A program made the position numbers and the translations under genes. The notes beneath the pieces are model-generated. The model had not been told where the DNA came from and searched no databases. It saw only the letters and a list, made by a program, of their open reading frames with translations. Below are positions 26,101 through 35,383 of a stretch of 64,000 nucleotides of DNA, one piece after another (within the stretch, counting starts at the first letter, position 1; the number at the start of each line of letters is the position of its first letter). The stretch lies in the NCBI GenBank assembly GCA_964504335.1, contig CAZDET010000010.1:1-64000 (forward strand). Direction: 5' to 3'. The DNA is from CAZDET01 sp964504335. GTDB taxonomy: Bacteria > Bacteroidota > Bacteroidia > Chitinophagales > Saprospiraceae.

Positions 26101-27336
26101 TTGAAATTTTCCGAATTTGGATTTGCGCCGGAATTGATGGATAGCCTTGACTCGATGGGGTTCGAGGAGGCTACTCCCGTTCAGGCGGGGGCGATACCTT
26201 CCATCATGGAAGGGCGCGACCTACTTGCCGTAGCCCAAACGGGCACGGGTAAGACGGCTGCTTTTTTGCTGCCTATCGTCAATAAAATTACCGTAGACCC
26301 CATTCAGGGGATCGATACGCTAATCCTAGAACCGACTCGTGAACTAGCGGTTCAGGTTGATCGCCAGTTAGAGGGATTTTCCTACTTCACGCCCGTCAGT
26401 TCCGTGCCAATCTACGGAGGGCGCGACGGGCATTCGATGGAAATGGAGAAACGGGCACTCAAGAAAGGGGCACCCGTGGTGATTGCTACGCCGGGGCGCT
26501 TTATCGCCCACCTCGATCTTGGCTACGTCGATTTATCGACCGTTCGGCACCTGGTGCTCGATGAGGCCGACCGCATGCTCGATATGGGCTTCATCCACGA
26601 CATGCGCAAGATCATCGACCACATGCCGGTAGAAACCCGGCAGAACCTGCTCTTTTCCGCTACCATGCCGGATAAAATCCGCACCTTTTCCAAGCAAATT
26701 CTCCGCGACCCGGTAGAAGTGAATATTGCGGTTTCCAAGCCTGCCGAAAAAATTCTGCAAGCGGCCTACGAAGTAGAGGACTCCGGCAAGATTCCACTCA
26801 CCGAACAGCTCCTAACCGGCAAGAAACGCCTGAAACGCGTGCTCATTTTCGCCGGCACCAAGAAGGCCGTTCGCGAGCTTGCCAGTACCCTCGATCGTCG
26901 GGGGTTGACCGTCGGGGCCATCAGCTCCGACCTCGAACAGAAAGAACGGGAAGACCGCCTGCAGGATTTTCGCAATGGCTCCCTGCCCATCGTGGTCGCC
27001 ACCGACGTTCTGGCCCGGGGCATCGACATCAGCGGCATCGATGTAGTGATCAACTACGACGTACCCGGCGATGCCGAAGACTACGTGCACCGCATCGGCC
27101 GGACAGCGCGGGCCTCTGCTTCGGGTGTTGCTATCACCTACATCAACGGCAAGGATTTGCATCGCTTTAAGCGCATTGAAGACCTGATGGAAATGGAGGT
27201 TCGCCGCCTGCCGCTTCCCGAAGAACTCAGCGAGCACAAAATGGACCCCTCCAACCGAAATCGGCGCCAGGGACCCCACCGCAAGGGCTCCGGAGGTAAT
27301 CGCCGGCCTGGTCGCAAGCGAAGCGGTCGACGCTAA
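26101..27336 (+). CDS. DEAD-box ATP-dependent RNA helicase with basic C-terminal tail
   Basis: 411 residues. All helicase motifs are visible: Q motif region (FEFG-like start, FEEATPVQ), Walker A AQTGTGKT, PTRELAVQ, DEAD in VLDEADRMLDMGF, SAT, VATDVLARGIDI and HRIGRTARA. The last 30 residues are Arg/Lys/Gly-rich (NRRQGPHRKG and RRPGRKRSGRR), an RNA-binding tail of RhlE/CsdA-type enzymes. It unwinds RNA in ribosome assembly, mRNA decay or cold response. The start appears to be TTG at 26101: the first in-frame ATG lies 12 codons later and would remove the FxxFG part that precedes the Q motif. It begins a co-directional run to galE. Confidence 0.92.
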   Translation: MKFSEFGFAPELMDSLDSMGFEEATPVQAGAIPSIMEGRDLLAVAQTGTGKTAAFLLPIVNKITVDPIQGIDTLILEPTRELAVQVDRQLEGFSYFTPVSSVPIYGGRDGHSMEMEKRALKKGAPVVIATPGRFIAHLDLGYVDLSTVRHLVLDEADRMLDMGFIHDMRKIIDHMPVETRQNLLFSATMPDKIRTFSKQILRDPVEVNIAVSKPAEKILQAAYEVEDSGKIPLTEQLLTGKKRLKRVLIFAGTKKAVRELASTLDRRGLTVGAISSDLEQKEREDRLQDFRNGSLPIVVATDVLARGIDISGIDVVINYDVPGDAEDYVHRIGRTARASASGVAITYINGKDLHRFKRIEDLMEMEVRRLPLPEELSEHKMDPSNRNRRQGPHRKGSGGNRRPGRKRSGRR

Positions 27337-27358
27337 GGGGCACCCCCTAACCTAGTAG

Positions 27359-28168
27359 ATGCTGGATATGGCCGTTATCAAGGAAGTAACCGAGTACCTG
27401 GAGTCGATTGCCCCGCTTTCACTCCAGGAGTCGTACGACAATGCCGGACTGGTAGTGGGAGACCCCCACACCCCCGTTCGGGGTGTACTGACGTGTTTAG
27501 ACAGTACCGAAGCGGTCATTGCCGAAGCCGTAGCACGGGATTGTAACCTGATCGTTGCCCATCATCCCATCATCTTTCGGGGGCTGAAGCGCCTCAATGG
27601 CTCCACCTACGTGGAGCGGGTAGTCATGGAGGCAATCCGGCGCAACATTGCGATTTACGCCATTCACACTAATCTCGACAACGTGCTGGAGAATGGGGTC
27701 AATCAACGCATTGCCCAGCGGCTCGGCCTCGAAGCCGTGGAAGTGTTACGGCCAAAAGAGCCGTCCTCAGATGCGACCGGAGCGGGAGCGGTTGGCTATT
27801 TGCCGGAACCGCTCAATGAAACGGGTTTTTTGAGTTTGCTACGCGACCGGATGGATGCTGCTTGTATTCGCCACACCGGCTTGCTCCGTCAACCTGTATT
27901 CAAGGTAGCAGTCTGCGGAGGGGTCGGAGGTTTCCTGCTCGAAGATGCGGTGCGTGCGGGAGCGCAGGTTTTTGTTACCGCTGATTATAAATACCACGAA
28001 TTCTTCGATGCGGACGGCCGCATTCTCATCGCCGACATTGGCCACTTTGAAAGTGAGCAATTTACGGCCGATCTACTTTGCGAACTGATCCAGGAGAAAT
28101 TTCGTACTTTTGCGGTCCGCCGGACGGAGGTAGTAACTAATCCAATCCGCTACTTCAGTGGTTATTAG
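27359..28168 (+). CDS. Nif3-like dinuclear metal centre protein (GTP cyclohydrolase 1 type 2 homologue)
   Basis: 269 residues, the short form without the central PII-like insert. Metal-binding motifs: VAHHPIIFRGLKR, IYAIHTNLDNV and, near the end, IADIGHFESEQF. The family forms a hexameric toroid with two metals per subunit; its reaction is unsettled, and GTP cyclohydrolase activity has only been reported for some members. An ATG three codons in (27368) is an alternative start. It is directly followed by the zinc-ribbon protein gene (17-base gap), a neighbour pair I associate with Bacteroidota genomes, which suggests a shared role. Confidence 0.9.
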   Translation: MLDMAVIKEVTEYLESIAPLSLQESYDNAGLVVGDPHTPVRGVLTCLDSTEAVIAEAVARDCNLIVAHHPIIFRGLKRLNGSTYVERVVMEAIRRNIAIYAIHTNLDNVLENGVNQRIAQRLGLEAVEVLRPKEPSSDATGAGAVGYLPEPLNETGFLSLLRDRMDAACIRHTGLLRQPVFKVAVCGGVGGFLLEDAVRAGAQVFVTADYKYHEFFDADGRILIADIGHFESEQFTADLLCELIQEKFRTFAVRRTEVVTNPIRYFSGY

Positions 28169-28185
28169 ATAATAATTCTCAACAA

Positions 28186-28950
28186 ATGGCTCAAACCGAA
28201 AAAACGGTAGAAGAAAAGCTACGGGATCTATATCAGCTTCAGCAAATCGATAGTAAGATTGACCAGATCGAAATTCTGAAGGGCGAATTGCCGATAGAGG
28301 TGAGTGATCTGGAAGATGATATTGCGGGCCTGGAAACGCGGCTCGGCCGCTTGGAGGGCCAGGTGGCGGATCTGGAGAACGAAATCAACTCGCTGGTTAA
28401 GCAGGTCGCTGATTCGGAAGCGCTGATCGAGCGCTACGAGAAGCAAATGGATGATGTAAAGAACAACCGCGAATACGAAGCGCTGCTCAAGGAAACCGAA
28501 ATGCAGCGCCTCGAAATCCAGCTTTCGGATAAGAAAATGGGCAAGGCCCGTCACGATCTGGAGGCCAAGCAGGAAACACTGGCAAGCACCCAGGAACGCC
28601 TCGACAACAAGAAAAAAGACCTGAAAACGAAAAAGGTCGAACTCGAGCAGATCATCGAGCGCACTGAAAAGGAAGAAAAGAAACTGCGCTCCCACTCGGC
28701 TAAGGCCCGCGAGGCCATCGAGCCCCGGTTGATCAAGGCATACGACAAAATTCGCACGACCTATCGCAACGGTTTGTCGGTCGTTACCGTGGAGCGCAAT
28801 TCTTGCGGAGGTTGTTATAATGCCATCCCTCCTCAGCAGCAGCTCGAAATCTCCCAACGCAAGAAAATCATTGCCTGCGAGCACTGTGGTCGCATTCTGG
28901 TAGATGACTTTATCCTGGAAAGTGAGGAAGAAGCTGCCGAAAAGCAATAA
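28186..28950 (+). CDS. C4-type zinc-ribbon protein with long coiled coil (COG1579 type)
   Basis: 254 residues. Residues 10-185 are a heptad-rich antiparallel coiled coil (many Glu/Lys/Leu). Residues 200-240 hold a C4 zinc ribbon: CGGCY and, 25 residues on, CEHCGR. This matches the COG1579 family, predicted to bind nucleic acid or to act as a chaperone-like tether; its function is unknown. The protein is cytosolic, with no signal peptide. It is 17 bases after the Nif3-like gene, probably co-transcribed. Confidence 0.88.
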   Translation: MAQTEKTVEEKLRDLYQLQQIDSKIDQIEILKGELPIEVSDLEDDIAGLETRLGRLEGQVADLENEINSLVKQVADSEALIERYEKQMDDVKNNREYEALLKETEMQRLEIQLSDKKMGKARHDLEAKQETLASTQERLDNKKKDLKTKKVELEQIIERTEKEEKKLRSHSAKAREAIEPRLIKAYDKIRTTYRNGLSVVTVERNSCGGCYNAIPPQQQLEISQRKKIIACEHCGRILVDDFILESEEEAAEKQ

Positions 28951-28992
28951 ACCACGCACCTGGTTCGTGTAAGCGCCAGAGAAGTTAATCCC

Positions 28993-30471
28993 ATGCGTGC
29001 GCTCCTGTACTTGTTCCTTCTGCCGGCAACAGTTTCCGGCCTTCGAGCGGAGGTAGGTTACTTCGACTTCCACCAGGAGGCTCAGAGGATTTACCAGCAA
29101 ATACTGAGTTTACGTCTCGACGAAGCCGAAAAACAACTCCTCTCGCTGGAGCGTCGGGAACCCGGCAATCTGATCGTCCATCATTTGGCCAATTACATCG
29201 ACTTTTTTCGACTGTACATTTCGGAAGACGAAGTACTATTTGCCGCCCGACTGCCGGAGCGTCGTCGCCGAATAGTGGCCGTTTCAGCGGGGGATGATGG
29301 CTCGCCCTACCACCGGTACGTAGAAGCAGAAATCCGGCTGCATTGGGCATTGATCCGAATTCGATTCGAGCAGTATTTTCCCGCTTTTCAGGATATCAAC
29401 CGGGCGCATAAATTGCTGCTGGAAAATCAGCGACTGTTCCCTGATTTCACACCCAATTTGAAGGATCTCGGCATCTTACACGCGGCAGTCGGCACCATTC
29501 CTGACCAGTTCAAGTGGGGCGTGCGATTGCTTTCCAGTCTTAAAGGGACGGTAGAAGAGGGGCGACGGGAGCTCGAGCGCATGTTGCAGGATACCGGATC
29601 GCCCTATCACCTGGAAGCGGCCGTGTTGCACAGTCTGCTGCTGCTGCATCTGGCCAACCAACCGGAAATAGCTTGGCAACGTCTCCAGCAACTCCCGCTT
29701 CAGCCCACGAAAAACCCCCTGCATTGCTTCGTGCTGGCCAACTTGGCGATGCGCACCCAGCGCAATGACCGGGCTCTTCGCTACCTGGAAGAGCGGCCCT
29801 ACGATCGGTCTTTTCTGGATTTTCCCTATCTGGATTTCATGCACGGCCTGGCGCGACTGCGCCGCTTGGAGCCCGGTGCCCGCTTGCATTTTCAATCGTA
29901 CCTGTTGCGTTTTCGCGGGCAGCATTTCGTCAAAGAAGCACAGCAAAAAATTGCCTGGGCGGAATTGCTGCGGGGGAATGAGGCCGCCTATAAGCAATGT
30001 ATGCAAGGGTTGTTGGAAGAAGGGAGCACGACCGCCGGAGGAGATGCGCATGCCCAAAAGGCGGCCCAGAGCGGCCAGGTACCGCACCTGGGGCTATTGA
30101 AAGCACGACTGCTTTTCGACGGGGGCTACTTCGAGCGGGCTCGGGAAGAACTGGATCGCATTGCGCCCGGTCAGTTAGATTCCGACCAGGAGCGCCTCGA
30201 ATACTATTACCGCACCGGGCGGGTACACGATGGTGCCCGGCGGACGGATCAGGCTCTGGCATTTTACGAACGAACCATTGCGGAAGGCAAAAAATTAGAC
30301 ACCTTTTTCGCTTGTAAAGCAGCCCTGCAGGCGGGGTTATTGGAAGAGGCGCGGGGGCGGTTTGAGCGCGCCCGGTATTACTGGGAAGTATGTTTGTCGA
30401 TTTATCCGGATGAGTACCGGGTAGGGCTGCATCTGCAAGCAAAGGCAGGCCTGAGCCGCCTGCAAAAGTGA
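28993..30471 (+). CDS. Secreted helical-repeat (TPR-like) protein, unknown function
   Basis: 492 residues. The first 20 residues look like a signal peptide (LLYLFLLPATVSGLRA). The rest is almost entirely helical with TPR-like pairs, for example AEKQLLSLERREPGNLIVHHLANYI, then ALRYLEERPYDR, EYYYRTGRVHDGARRTDQAL and ARYYWEVCLSIYPDEY. Such repeats usually form protein-binding superhelices in envelope complexes. I know similar Bacteroidota proteins only as hypothetical tetratricopeptide proteins. Its last codons overlap a GTG that could start galE, so the two may be translationally coupled. Confidence 0.75.
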   Translation: MRALLYLFLLPATVSGLRAEVGYFDFHQEAQRIYQQILSLRLDEAEKQLLSLERREPGNLIVHHLANYIDFFRLYISEDEVLFAARLPERRRRIVAVSAGDDGSPYHRYVEAEIRLHWALIRIRFEQYFPAFQDINRAHKLLLENQRLFPDFTPNLKDLGILHAAVGTIPDQFKWGVRLLSSLKGTVEEGRRELERMLQDTGSPYHLEAAVLHSLLLLHLANQPEIAWQRLQQLPLQPTKNPLHCFVLANLAMRTQRNDRALRYLEERPYDRSFLDFPYLDFMHGLARLRRLEPGARLHFQSYLLRFRGQHFVKEAQQKIAWAELLRGNEAAYKQCMQGLLEEGSTTAGGDAHAQKAAQSGQVPHLGLLKARLLFDGGYFERAREELDRIAPGQLDSDQERLEYYYRTGRVHDGARRTDQALAFYERTIAEGKKLDTFFACKAALQAGLLEEARGRFERARYYWEVCLSIYPDEYRVGLHLQAKAGLSRLQK

Positions 30472-30503
30472 TAACATTAAACGTGAAGAAAAACGAAAAC
30501 GGA

Positions 30504-31559
30504 ATGGGAAAGGGCAGAATTCTGGTGACCGGCGGCTGCGGATTTATCGGAAGCCATACGATCGTAGATCTCCTGGAACACGGGTATGAAGTGATCTCGG
30601 TAGATAACCTCGTCAATGCCGATGAAAAAGCGCTCGAGGGGATTGCGGCCATCACGGGCCGGCGGGTGCAAAACTACGAGATCGACCTGGTCGATCGAGC
30701 TGCTACTCTGGCATTGTTTGAGGAGCACCAATTCCAGGGAGTTATTCACTTTGCGGCCTTGAAAAGCGTAGGAGAATCCGTACATCAGCCCATTCGCTAT
30801 TTTCGAAATAACCTCAACAGCCTGCTGAACGTAGTGGAGGGCATGGTGGTATCTGGCGTTCCTCATTTGATTTTTTCTTCCTCGTGCTCCGTGTACGGCA
30901 ATTCGGAGCAGCATAAAGTGACGGAGCACACCCCGATGGGGGAGGCACAATCGCCCTACGCCCGCACGAAACAGATCGGCGAGCAAATGCTCAAAGACAT
31001 CGGCCGGCACCACCAGCAACTGAATAGCATCCTGCTTCGCTACTTCAATCCGGCCGGTGCACACCCGAGTGCATTACTCGGCGAGGCACCAATCAACAAA
31101 GCCTCCAATTTGGTGCCGGTTATCACCGAAACGGCCGTCGGGCGGCGGGAAAAAATGATGGTGTTTGGCGACGATTACCCTACGCGCGACGGGAGTTGTG
31201 TTCGGGATTATATTCACATTATGGACCTTGCCAGGGCCCATTCCCTTGCACTGGATTACCTCCTGGCCGGCGACAATGAATCTAGACTGGAGGTATTCAA
31301 CCTCGGCCTGGGGGAAGGGGTGACGGTGCTAGAGGCCATTCACGCGTTCGAACAGACGACCGGTCAGGTGTTAAACTACGAGATTGGCCCCCGACGGCAG
31401 GGGGATGTCGTGGCAATTTATTCCGATTATCAGCGCGCTGCGGAGTGCCTCGGCTGGTCGCCGCGCTACGGCATCGAAGAAATTATGAAAACGGCCTGGC
31501 TCTGGGAGCAGGAGCGATCTACTGACCGATCTCCCGTAAATCGATCGACTGGAGATTGA
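30504..31559 (+). CDS. galE: UDP-glucose 4-epimerase
   Basis: 351 residues from ATG 30504 (MGKGRILVTGGCGFIGSH). A GTG at 30468, overlapping the previous stop codon, is in frame and would add 12 residues. Motifs: NAD-binding GGCGFIG, the catalytic Ser region FSSSCSVYG, YxxxK as YARTK, RYFNPAGAH, VRDYIHIMDLA and the C-terminal RRQGDV. It interconverts UDP-glucose and UDP-galactose and supplies galactose for surface polysaccharides and lipids. Length is usual. Its 3' end overlaps the convergent gene on the minus strand by 41 bases. Confidence 0.93.
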   Translation: MGKGRILVTGGCGFIGSHTIVDLLEHGYEVISVDNLVNADEKALEGIAAITGRRVQNYEIDLVDRAATLALFEEHQFQGVIHFAALKSVGESVHQPIRYFRNNLNSLLNVVEGMVVSGVPHLIFSSSCSVYGNSEQHKVTEHTPMGEAQSPYARTKQIGEQMLKDIGRHHQQLNSILLRYFNPAGAHPSALLGEAPINKASNLVPVITETAVGRREKMMVFGDDYPTRDGSCVRDYIHIMDLARAHSLALDYLLAGDNESRLEVFNLGLGEGVTVLEAIHAFEQTTGQVLNYEIGPRRQGDVVAIYSDYQRAAECLGWSPRYGIEEIMKTAWLWEQERSTDRSPVNRSTGD

Positions 31560-32196
31560 AATCGGTACTCCGGATTTGAACGGTACGATTTGCTTCAAAT
31601 CTTCTGGAATCCGATTGGAGGTAGAGATTGGTAAACTCTTCGACGAAGCGGTCCGTACGCCGATCGGTTATCCGGAATTTCTTGACGATATCGAGGTCGG
31701 TATCCCCGTCGATGTCCTGTATCCAGGAATCGAGTTGGAAACAGCGTCCCCGACCGCAATCTACGTAGGCGAGTGTCGTGACGTGCTCTAAGCGTTCGTT
31801 GAATAAGGTGAACAATTCAAGCCGGTGACCGAGCTCGGGAGTGTAAAAACGCATCAGATACTGTAGGCCTGCGCCGTGCCGAATGGTTCTGACGGCAAAT
31901 AGCTGGGCCTCTTCCGGCAATACTTCTCGCTGCCAGGCGGCATTGAGCAACCCGTAGAATCGCTGGTCTACGAGGGTGCCCAGAAAGAAGTAATCGCGCG
32001 GGGGTTCTTCCGAAGCGGTGGCATACACGTGGAGATTGCCGACACTTTCATTGGAAAACAAAGCACTGAAGGCCTTTCCCATTTCCGATTCCGGGCTGTT
32101 TCCGATCGGATAGGTAGCGACTCCATTAGATTGCGCAGACAAGCCGAGGGCCAATAAAAGGAATAGTACGGTAAGTGGTAGATTGCTGTATTTCAT
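31519..32196 (-). CDS. Secreted protein of unknown function with acidic loop
   Basis: 225 residues with a signal peptide (1-21, ending LGLSAQS). I do not recognise the family. It contains VDCGRGRCFQLDSW with two cysteines that could bond, followed by IQDIDGDTDLDIVKKF, which resembles an FG-GAP/EF-hand-like acidic calcium loop (DxDxDxDxD), and the C-terminus rich in Arg and Asp. The gene overlaps galE 3'-to-3' by 41 bases, so the two mRNAs would be complementary there. A role in the envelope is probable; nothing more can be said. Confidence 0.65.
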   Translation of the reverse strand: MKYSNLPLTVLFLLLALGLSAQSNGVATYPIGNSPESEMGKAFSALFSNESVGNLHVYATASEEPPRDYFFLGTLVDQRFYGLLNAAWQREVLPEEAQLFAVRTIRHGAGLQYLMRFYTPELGHRLELFTLFNERLEHVTTLAYVDCGRGRCFQLDSWIQDIDGDTDLDIVKKFRITDRRTDRFVEEFTNLYLQSDSRRFEANRTVQIRSTDFNLQSIDLREIGQ

Positions 32197-32342
32197 TTAT
32201 GGAGGCAAATAATTATTGGTTGGTACTTGCTATAACTGGTGGCTCGGGGTGACATGTTCGCGAGTATTACTGCAAACAAATTTGAGCTGCATACAATTAT
32301 TGGGAGGAGTAGCGCGCTACTCAAATACCCCAATTACCTGCT

Positions 32343-35300
32343 ATGCGATTACTTCCAGTTTGCTGCCTGTTGTTTGCCTGCGGTTTGCTTCCCGCCCAAT
32401 CGGCCGATTATTTCCAGCAGCAGGTTGATTACACCATCGATGTTACCCTCGATGATAGCCTGCACCAGCTGCGAGGAACCATTGAATTCGTGTACACGAA
32501 CAACGCGCCCGAGGCACTCGACAGCATGTACCTCCATATTTGGCCGAATGCGTACAGCAATCAGCAGTCGGCCTTTGCCGCCCAGCAACTGCGGCTCGGG
32601 AATCTCCGATTTTTCAATGCCCCCCCGGATCAATTAGGCGCACTCGACAGCCTGGCGATTTCGGTTGATGGGCAATCCGTTGCGCATTCGGCCCACCAGA
32701 GTATGCCCGACGTCGTTGGGTTTAGCCTGCCGGATCCGGTGCCGCCCGGCGCTTCGGTCACGGTAAAATCCCCTTTTCGCGTTCGGATTCCGGCTTCATT
32801 TTCCCGGCTGGGGCGCGTAGGTACGTCCTATCAACTTACCCAGTGGTATCCCAAGCCCGCCGTGTACGACCGCACCGGCTGGCATCCGATGCCCTACCTC
32901 GATCAGGGAGAGTTCTATTCGGAGTTTGGCAGCTTTGATGTGCGTATCACCTTGCCCCGAAACTACTGGGTAGCGGCAACCGGGGCATTGCAGACGGAAA
33001 CAGAACGCCGGCGCATCACCCAGCGGGCCGCTGAAACCCGCGCCTGGCTAGACACGACCTACGCGCTGCCAACGTTGTTGGCTAAGGAACCCTTCCCGCC
33101 TTCCTCCGATACGTTGAAAACGCTGCACTACACGGCCGAAAACGTGCACGATTTTGCCTGGTTTGCCGACAAGCGATTTCGGATTCTCGAGGATACCATT
33201 CAGCTATCTTCCGGTGCGGTGACCACCGGTCGGACTTTTTTCACGCGCACCCAGGCGGAGCTTTGGCGCCGATCGATGGAATACGTGAAGCGATCCACGC
33301 GCTTCTACAGCCAACTGGTGGGGGAATATCCCTACCCCCACGTCACGGCCGTGCAAAGTGCGCTCAGTGCGGGGGCCGGGATGGAATATCCGATGATCAC
33401 CGTAATTGGATTGGCACAAGACGATCGCCGGTTAGACGAGGTCATTACTCACGAAGTGGGGCACAACTGGTTTTACGGCATCCTGGCCAGCAATGAGCGC
33501 ATCTTTCCCTGGATGGATGAAGGGGTGAACTCCTACTACGAAAACCGCTACATGCGGAAGTACTACCCCAACGAAGACCTCAGCTTGCCTCTATCGCTCG
33601 CTGAGGGCTCCAAACTAACCCTGGAGGAGGCGGCCTACCTCTATCTTACCCGATCGCAAAAAGAAACGCCGCCCGAGAGCCCCTCGGAAGTCTTCAGTTC
33701 TTTGGGGTACGGTATTGGTGCTTATTCCAAGCCGGCTGCTGCGTTCCGCCAACTTCAGGAGTGGGTTGGTGCGGCAAATCTCGATCGAGCGATGCAGGCT
33801 TTTTACGATGCCTGGCAGTTTCGGCATCCTTATCCCGATGATTTGCAGCAGGTGCTCGAGCGGGAATTGAATAGAGACCTATCCTGGCTGTTTCAGGGAT
33901 TTCTTCAGAGTACCGATCAGATGGATTACGGTATTTTGGATATTCGGACCGGACGGGACAGCATTTACGTCAAAGTGGCCAATCGGGGAGCGATCAGTGC
34001 TCCGTTCCCGATCGTCGGTCAGAATGATTGGGAGGATATCTTCGATACGGTGTGGGTAGCAGGCTTCTCGGGAACGCGCGAAGTGGGGTTGCCCCGAGCC
34101 GACTACGATTTGATTGTGATTGATCCCGGCCATGTGACCCTCGAGGCGTTCCGCAACAATAATGAGTACCGCCCGGAATCGATTTTCCCGCGGTTTGAGC
34201 CGTTGCAGGTCCGCTTCCTCGGTGCCTTGGAAAATGAATCGCGCAGTCAGCTCTTTCTGTTGCCGGTGGCAGGATACAATACAACCGATGGCTTTATGAT
34301 CGGGCTGGGCTTCCACAACCGGGCGCTCCTGCCGCGGACCTTCGAGTGGGCAGTGGCGCCCCTTTTCGGTACGCAGTCGGAAGCACTGACCGGCTGGGCG
34401 GGGGCCCGTTACCGATTATTTCCGGAGAGCAACTGGATACAAGAGATCAACCTGCGGGGTACCATCCGGCGCTTTGGTCTGGACAAAACCTCTGATGGCG
34501 ATTTTCTACATTACTGGCGATTCGTCCCCGGGGTGGACTTAATTGTTCGGAAGTCACCCTTTAAATCGCTGGAGCAGCGGGTTTCATTTCGGGCGATTAT
34601 TCTCGAATCCGAAGCGGATGCATTCTTCGGTCAAGCATTCGACGGCAATCCGATTTTCGAGCTGAGTTACGATCGCCGCCAGCGGGTAGGCAGTTCAGTG
34701 TTGCACTTCCACGCTGCCCTCGAACAGCAGTCGGGTATCGACGTTTTCCCGCGCGAGCAGGATTACCTCAAGCTGCGACTCACCGCGGATGGACGATTTC
34801 CGTACTCCGAGGACAATTTCATTCACTGGCGGTTCTTCGGCGGATATTTCTTCAGCAATTCGTTGCGCAATGGAACGTTCATCGCCAACAATGCCTTTAG
34901 CCTTTTCGACTACGGTGCCGCCGATTATCGCTTTGACGACCTGTACTTCGGTCGTTTTGAGCAAGAAGGAACGTCCAGCCAACAACTCGCCGCACGAGCG
35001 GGTGGGTTTCACGCCCCCGTGCCCTCCTCTCAGGGCTTTCTCGGGCGCTCCAACAACTACCTCCTGAGTGCAACGGTGAAGATGGATCTACCTTTTCTGC
35101 CGAAAGCCATTCCCTTGCGCCCGTACGTGGATATCGGCTACTACGATCCGGTTCGCATCGACGGAACCACTCCGCCTTCGGAATTTCTGTACAATGCAGG
35201 GGTCGCTCTGGAGTTGTTCGACGGCCGGATCGGCCTCTACGCTCCGCTAATCGGCACGGAAGAACTGATGAATGTGCTGGATGAGCGGGGAAACTTCCTG

Positions 35301-35369
35301 GATCAATTGAGTTTTCGGATCAACTTCGACGCGCTCGCGCCCTGGAAATTGTTCGATTTATTCGAATAA
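32343..35369 (+). CDS. M1-family metallopeptidase with C-terminal outer-membrane-barrel-like domain
   Basis: 1008 residues. Signal peptide (1-19). The M1 core is clear: substrate-anchor AGMEYPM (variant of GAMEN), zinc site HEVGH at 370-374 with the third ligand Glu393 in WMDEGVNSYYENRY, and an M1 C-terminal helical region. The usual Tyr of M1 enzymes is probably in the downstream block and was not confirmed. The last 370 residues (from LFLLPVAGYNTTDG) are rich in alternating aromatic beta strands and finish with LSFRINFDAL, resembling an outer-membrane barrel. It may act as a surface-tethered aminopeptidase. It is 14 bases from the convergent parC stop. Confidence 0.88.
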   Translation: MRLLPVCCLLFACGLLPAQSADYFQQQVDYTIDVTLDDSLHQLRGTIEFVYTNNAPEALDSMYLHIWPNAYSNQQSAFAAQQLRLGNLRFFNAPPDQLGALDSLAISVDGQSVAHSAHQSMPDVVGFSLPDPVPPGASVTVKSPFRVRIPASFSRLGRVGTSYQLTQWYPKPAVYDRTGWHPMPYLDQGEFYSEFGSFDVRITLPRNYWVAATGALQTETERRRITQRAAETRAWLDTTYALPTLLAKEPFPPSSDTLKTLHYTAENVHDFAWFADKRFRILEDTIQLSSGAVTTGRTFFTRTQAELWRRSMEYVKRSTRFYSQLVGEYPYPHVTAVQSALSAGAGMEYPMITVIGLAQDDRRLDEVITHEVGHNWFYGILASNERIFPWMDEGVNSYYENRYMRKYYPNEDLSLPLSLAEGSKLTLEEAAYLYLTRSQKETPPESPSEVFSSLGYGIGAYSKPAAAFRQLQEWVGAANLDRAMQAFYDAWQFRHPYPDDLQQVLERELNRDLSWLFQGFLQSTDQMDYGILDIRTGRDSIYVKVANRGAISAPFPIVGQNDWEDIFDTVWVAGFSGTREVGLPRADYDLIVIDPGHVTLEAFRNNNEYRPESIFPRFEPLQVRFLGALENESRSQLFLLPVAGYNTTDGFMIGLGFHNRALLPRTFEWAVAPLFGTQSEALTGWAGARYRLFPESNWIQEINLRGTIRRFGLDKTSDGDFLHYWRFVPGVDLIVRKSPFKSLEQRVSFRAIILESEADAFFGQAFDGNPIFELSYDRRQRVGSSVLHFHAALEQQSGIDVFPREQDYLKLRLTADGRFPYSEDNFIHWRFFGGYFFSNSLRNGTFIANNAFSLFDYGAADYRFDDLYFGRFEQEGTSSQQLAARAGGFHAPVPSSQGFLGRSNNYLLSATVKMDLPFLPKAIPLRPYVDIGYYDPVRIDGTTPPSEFLYNAGVALELFDGRIGLYAPLIGTEELMNVLDERGNFLDQLSFRINFDALAPWKLFDLFE

Positions 35370-35383
35370 CGGCGGAGGTGGTA

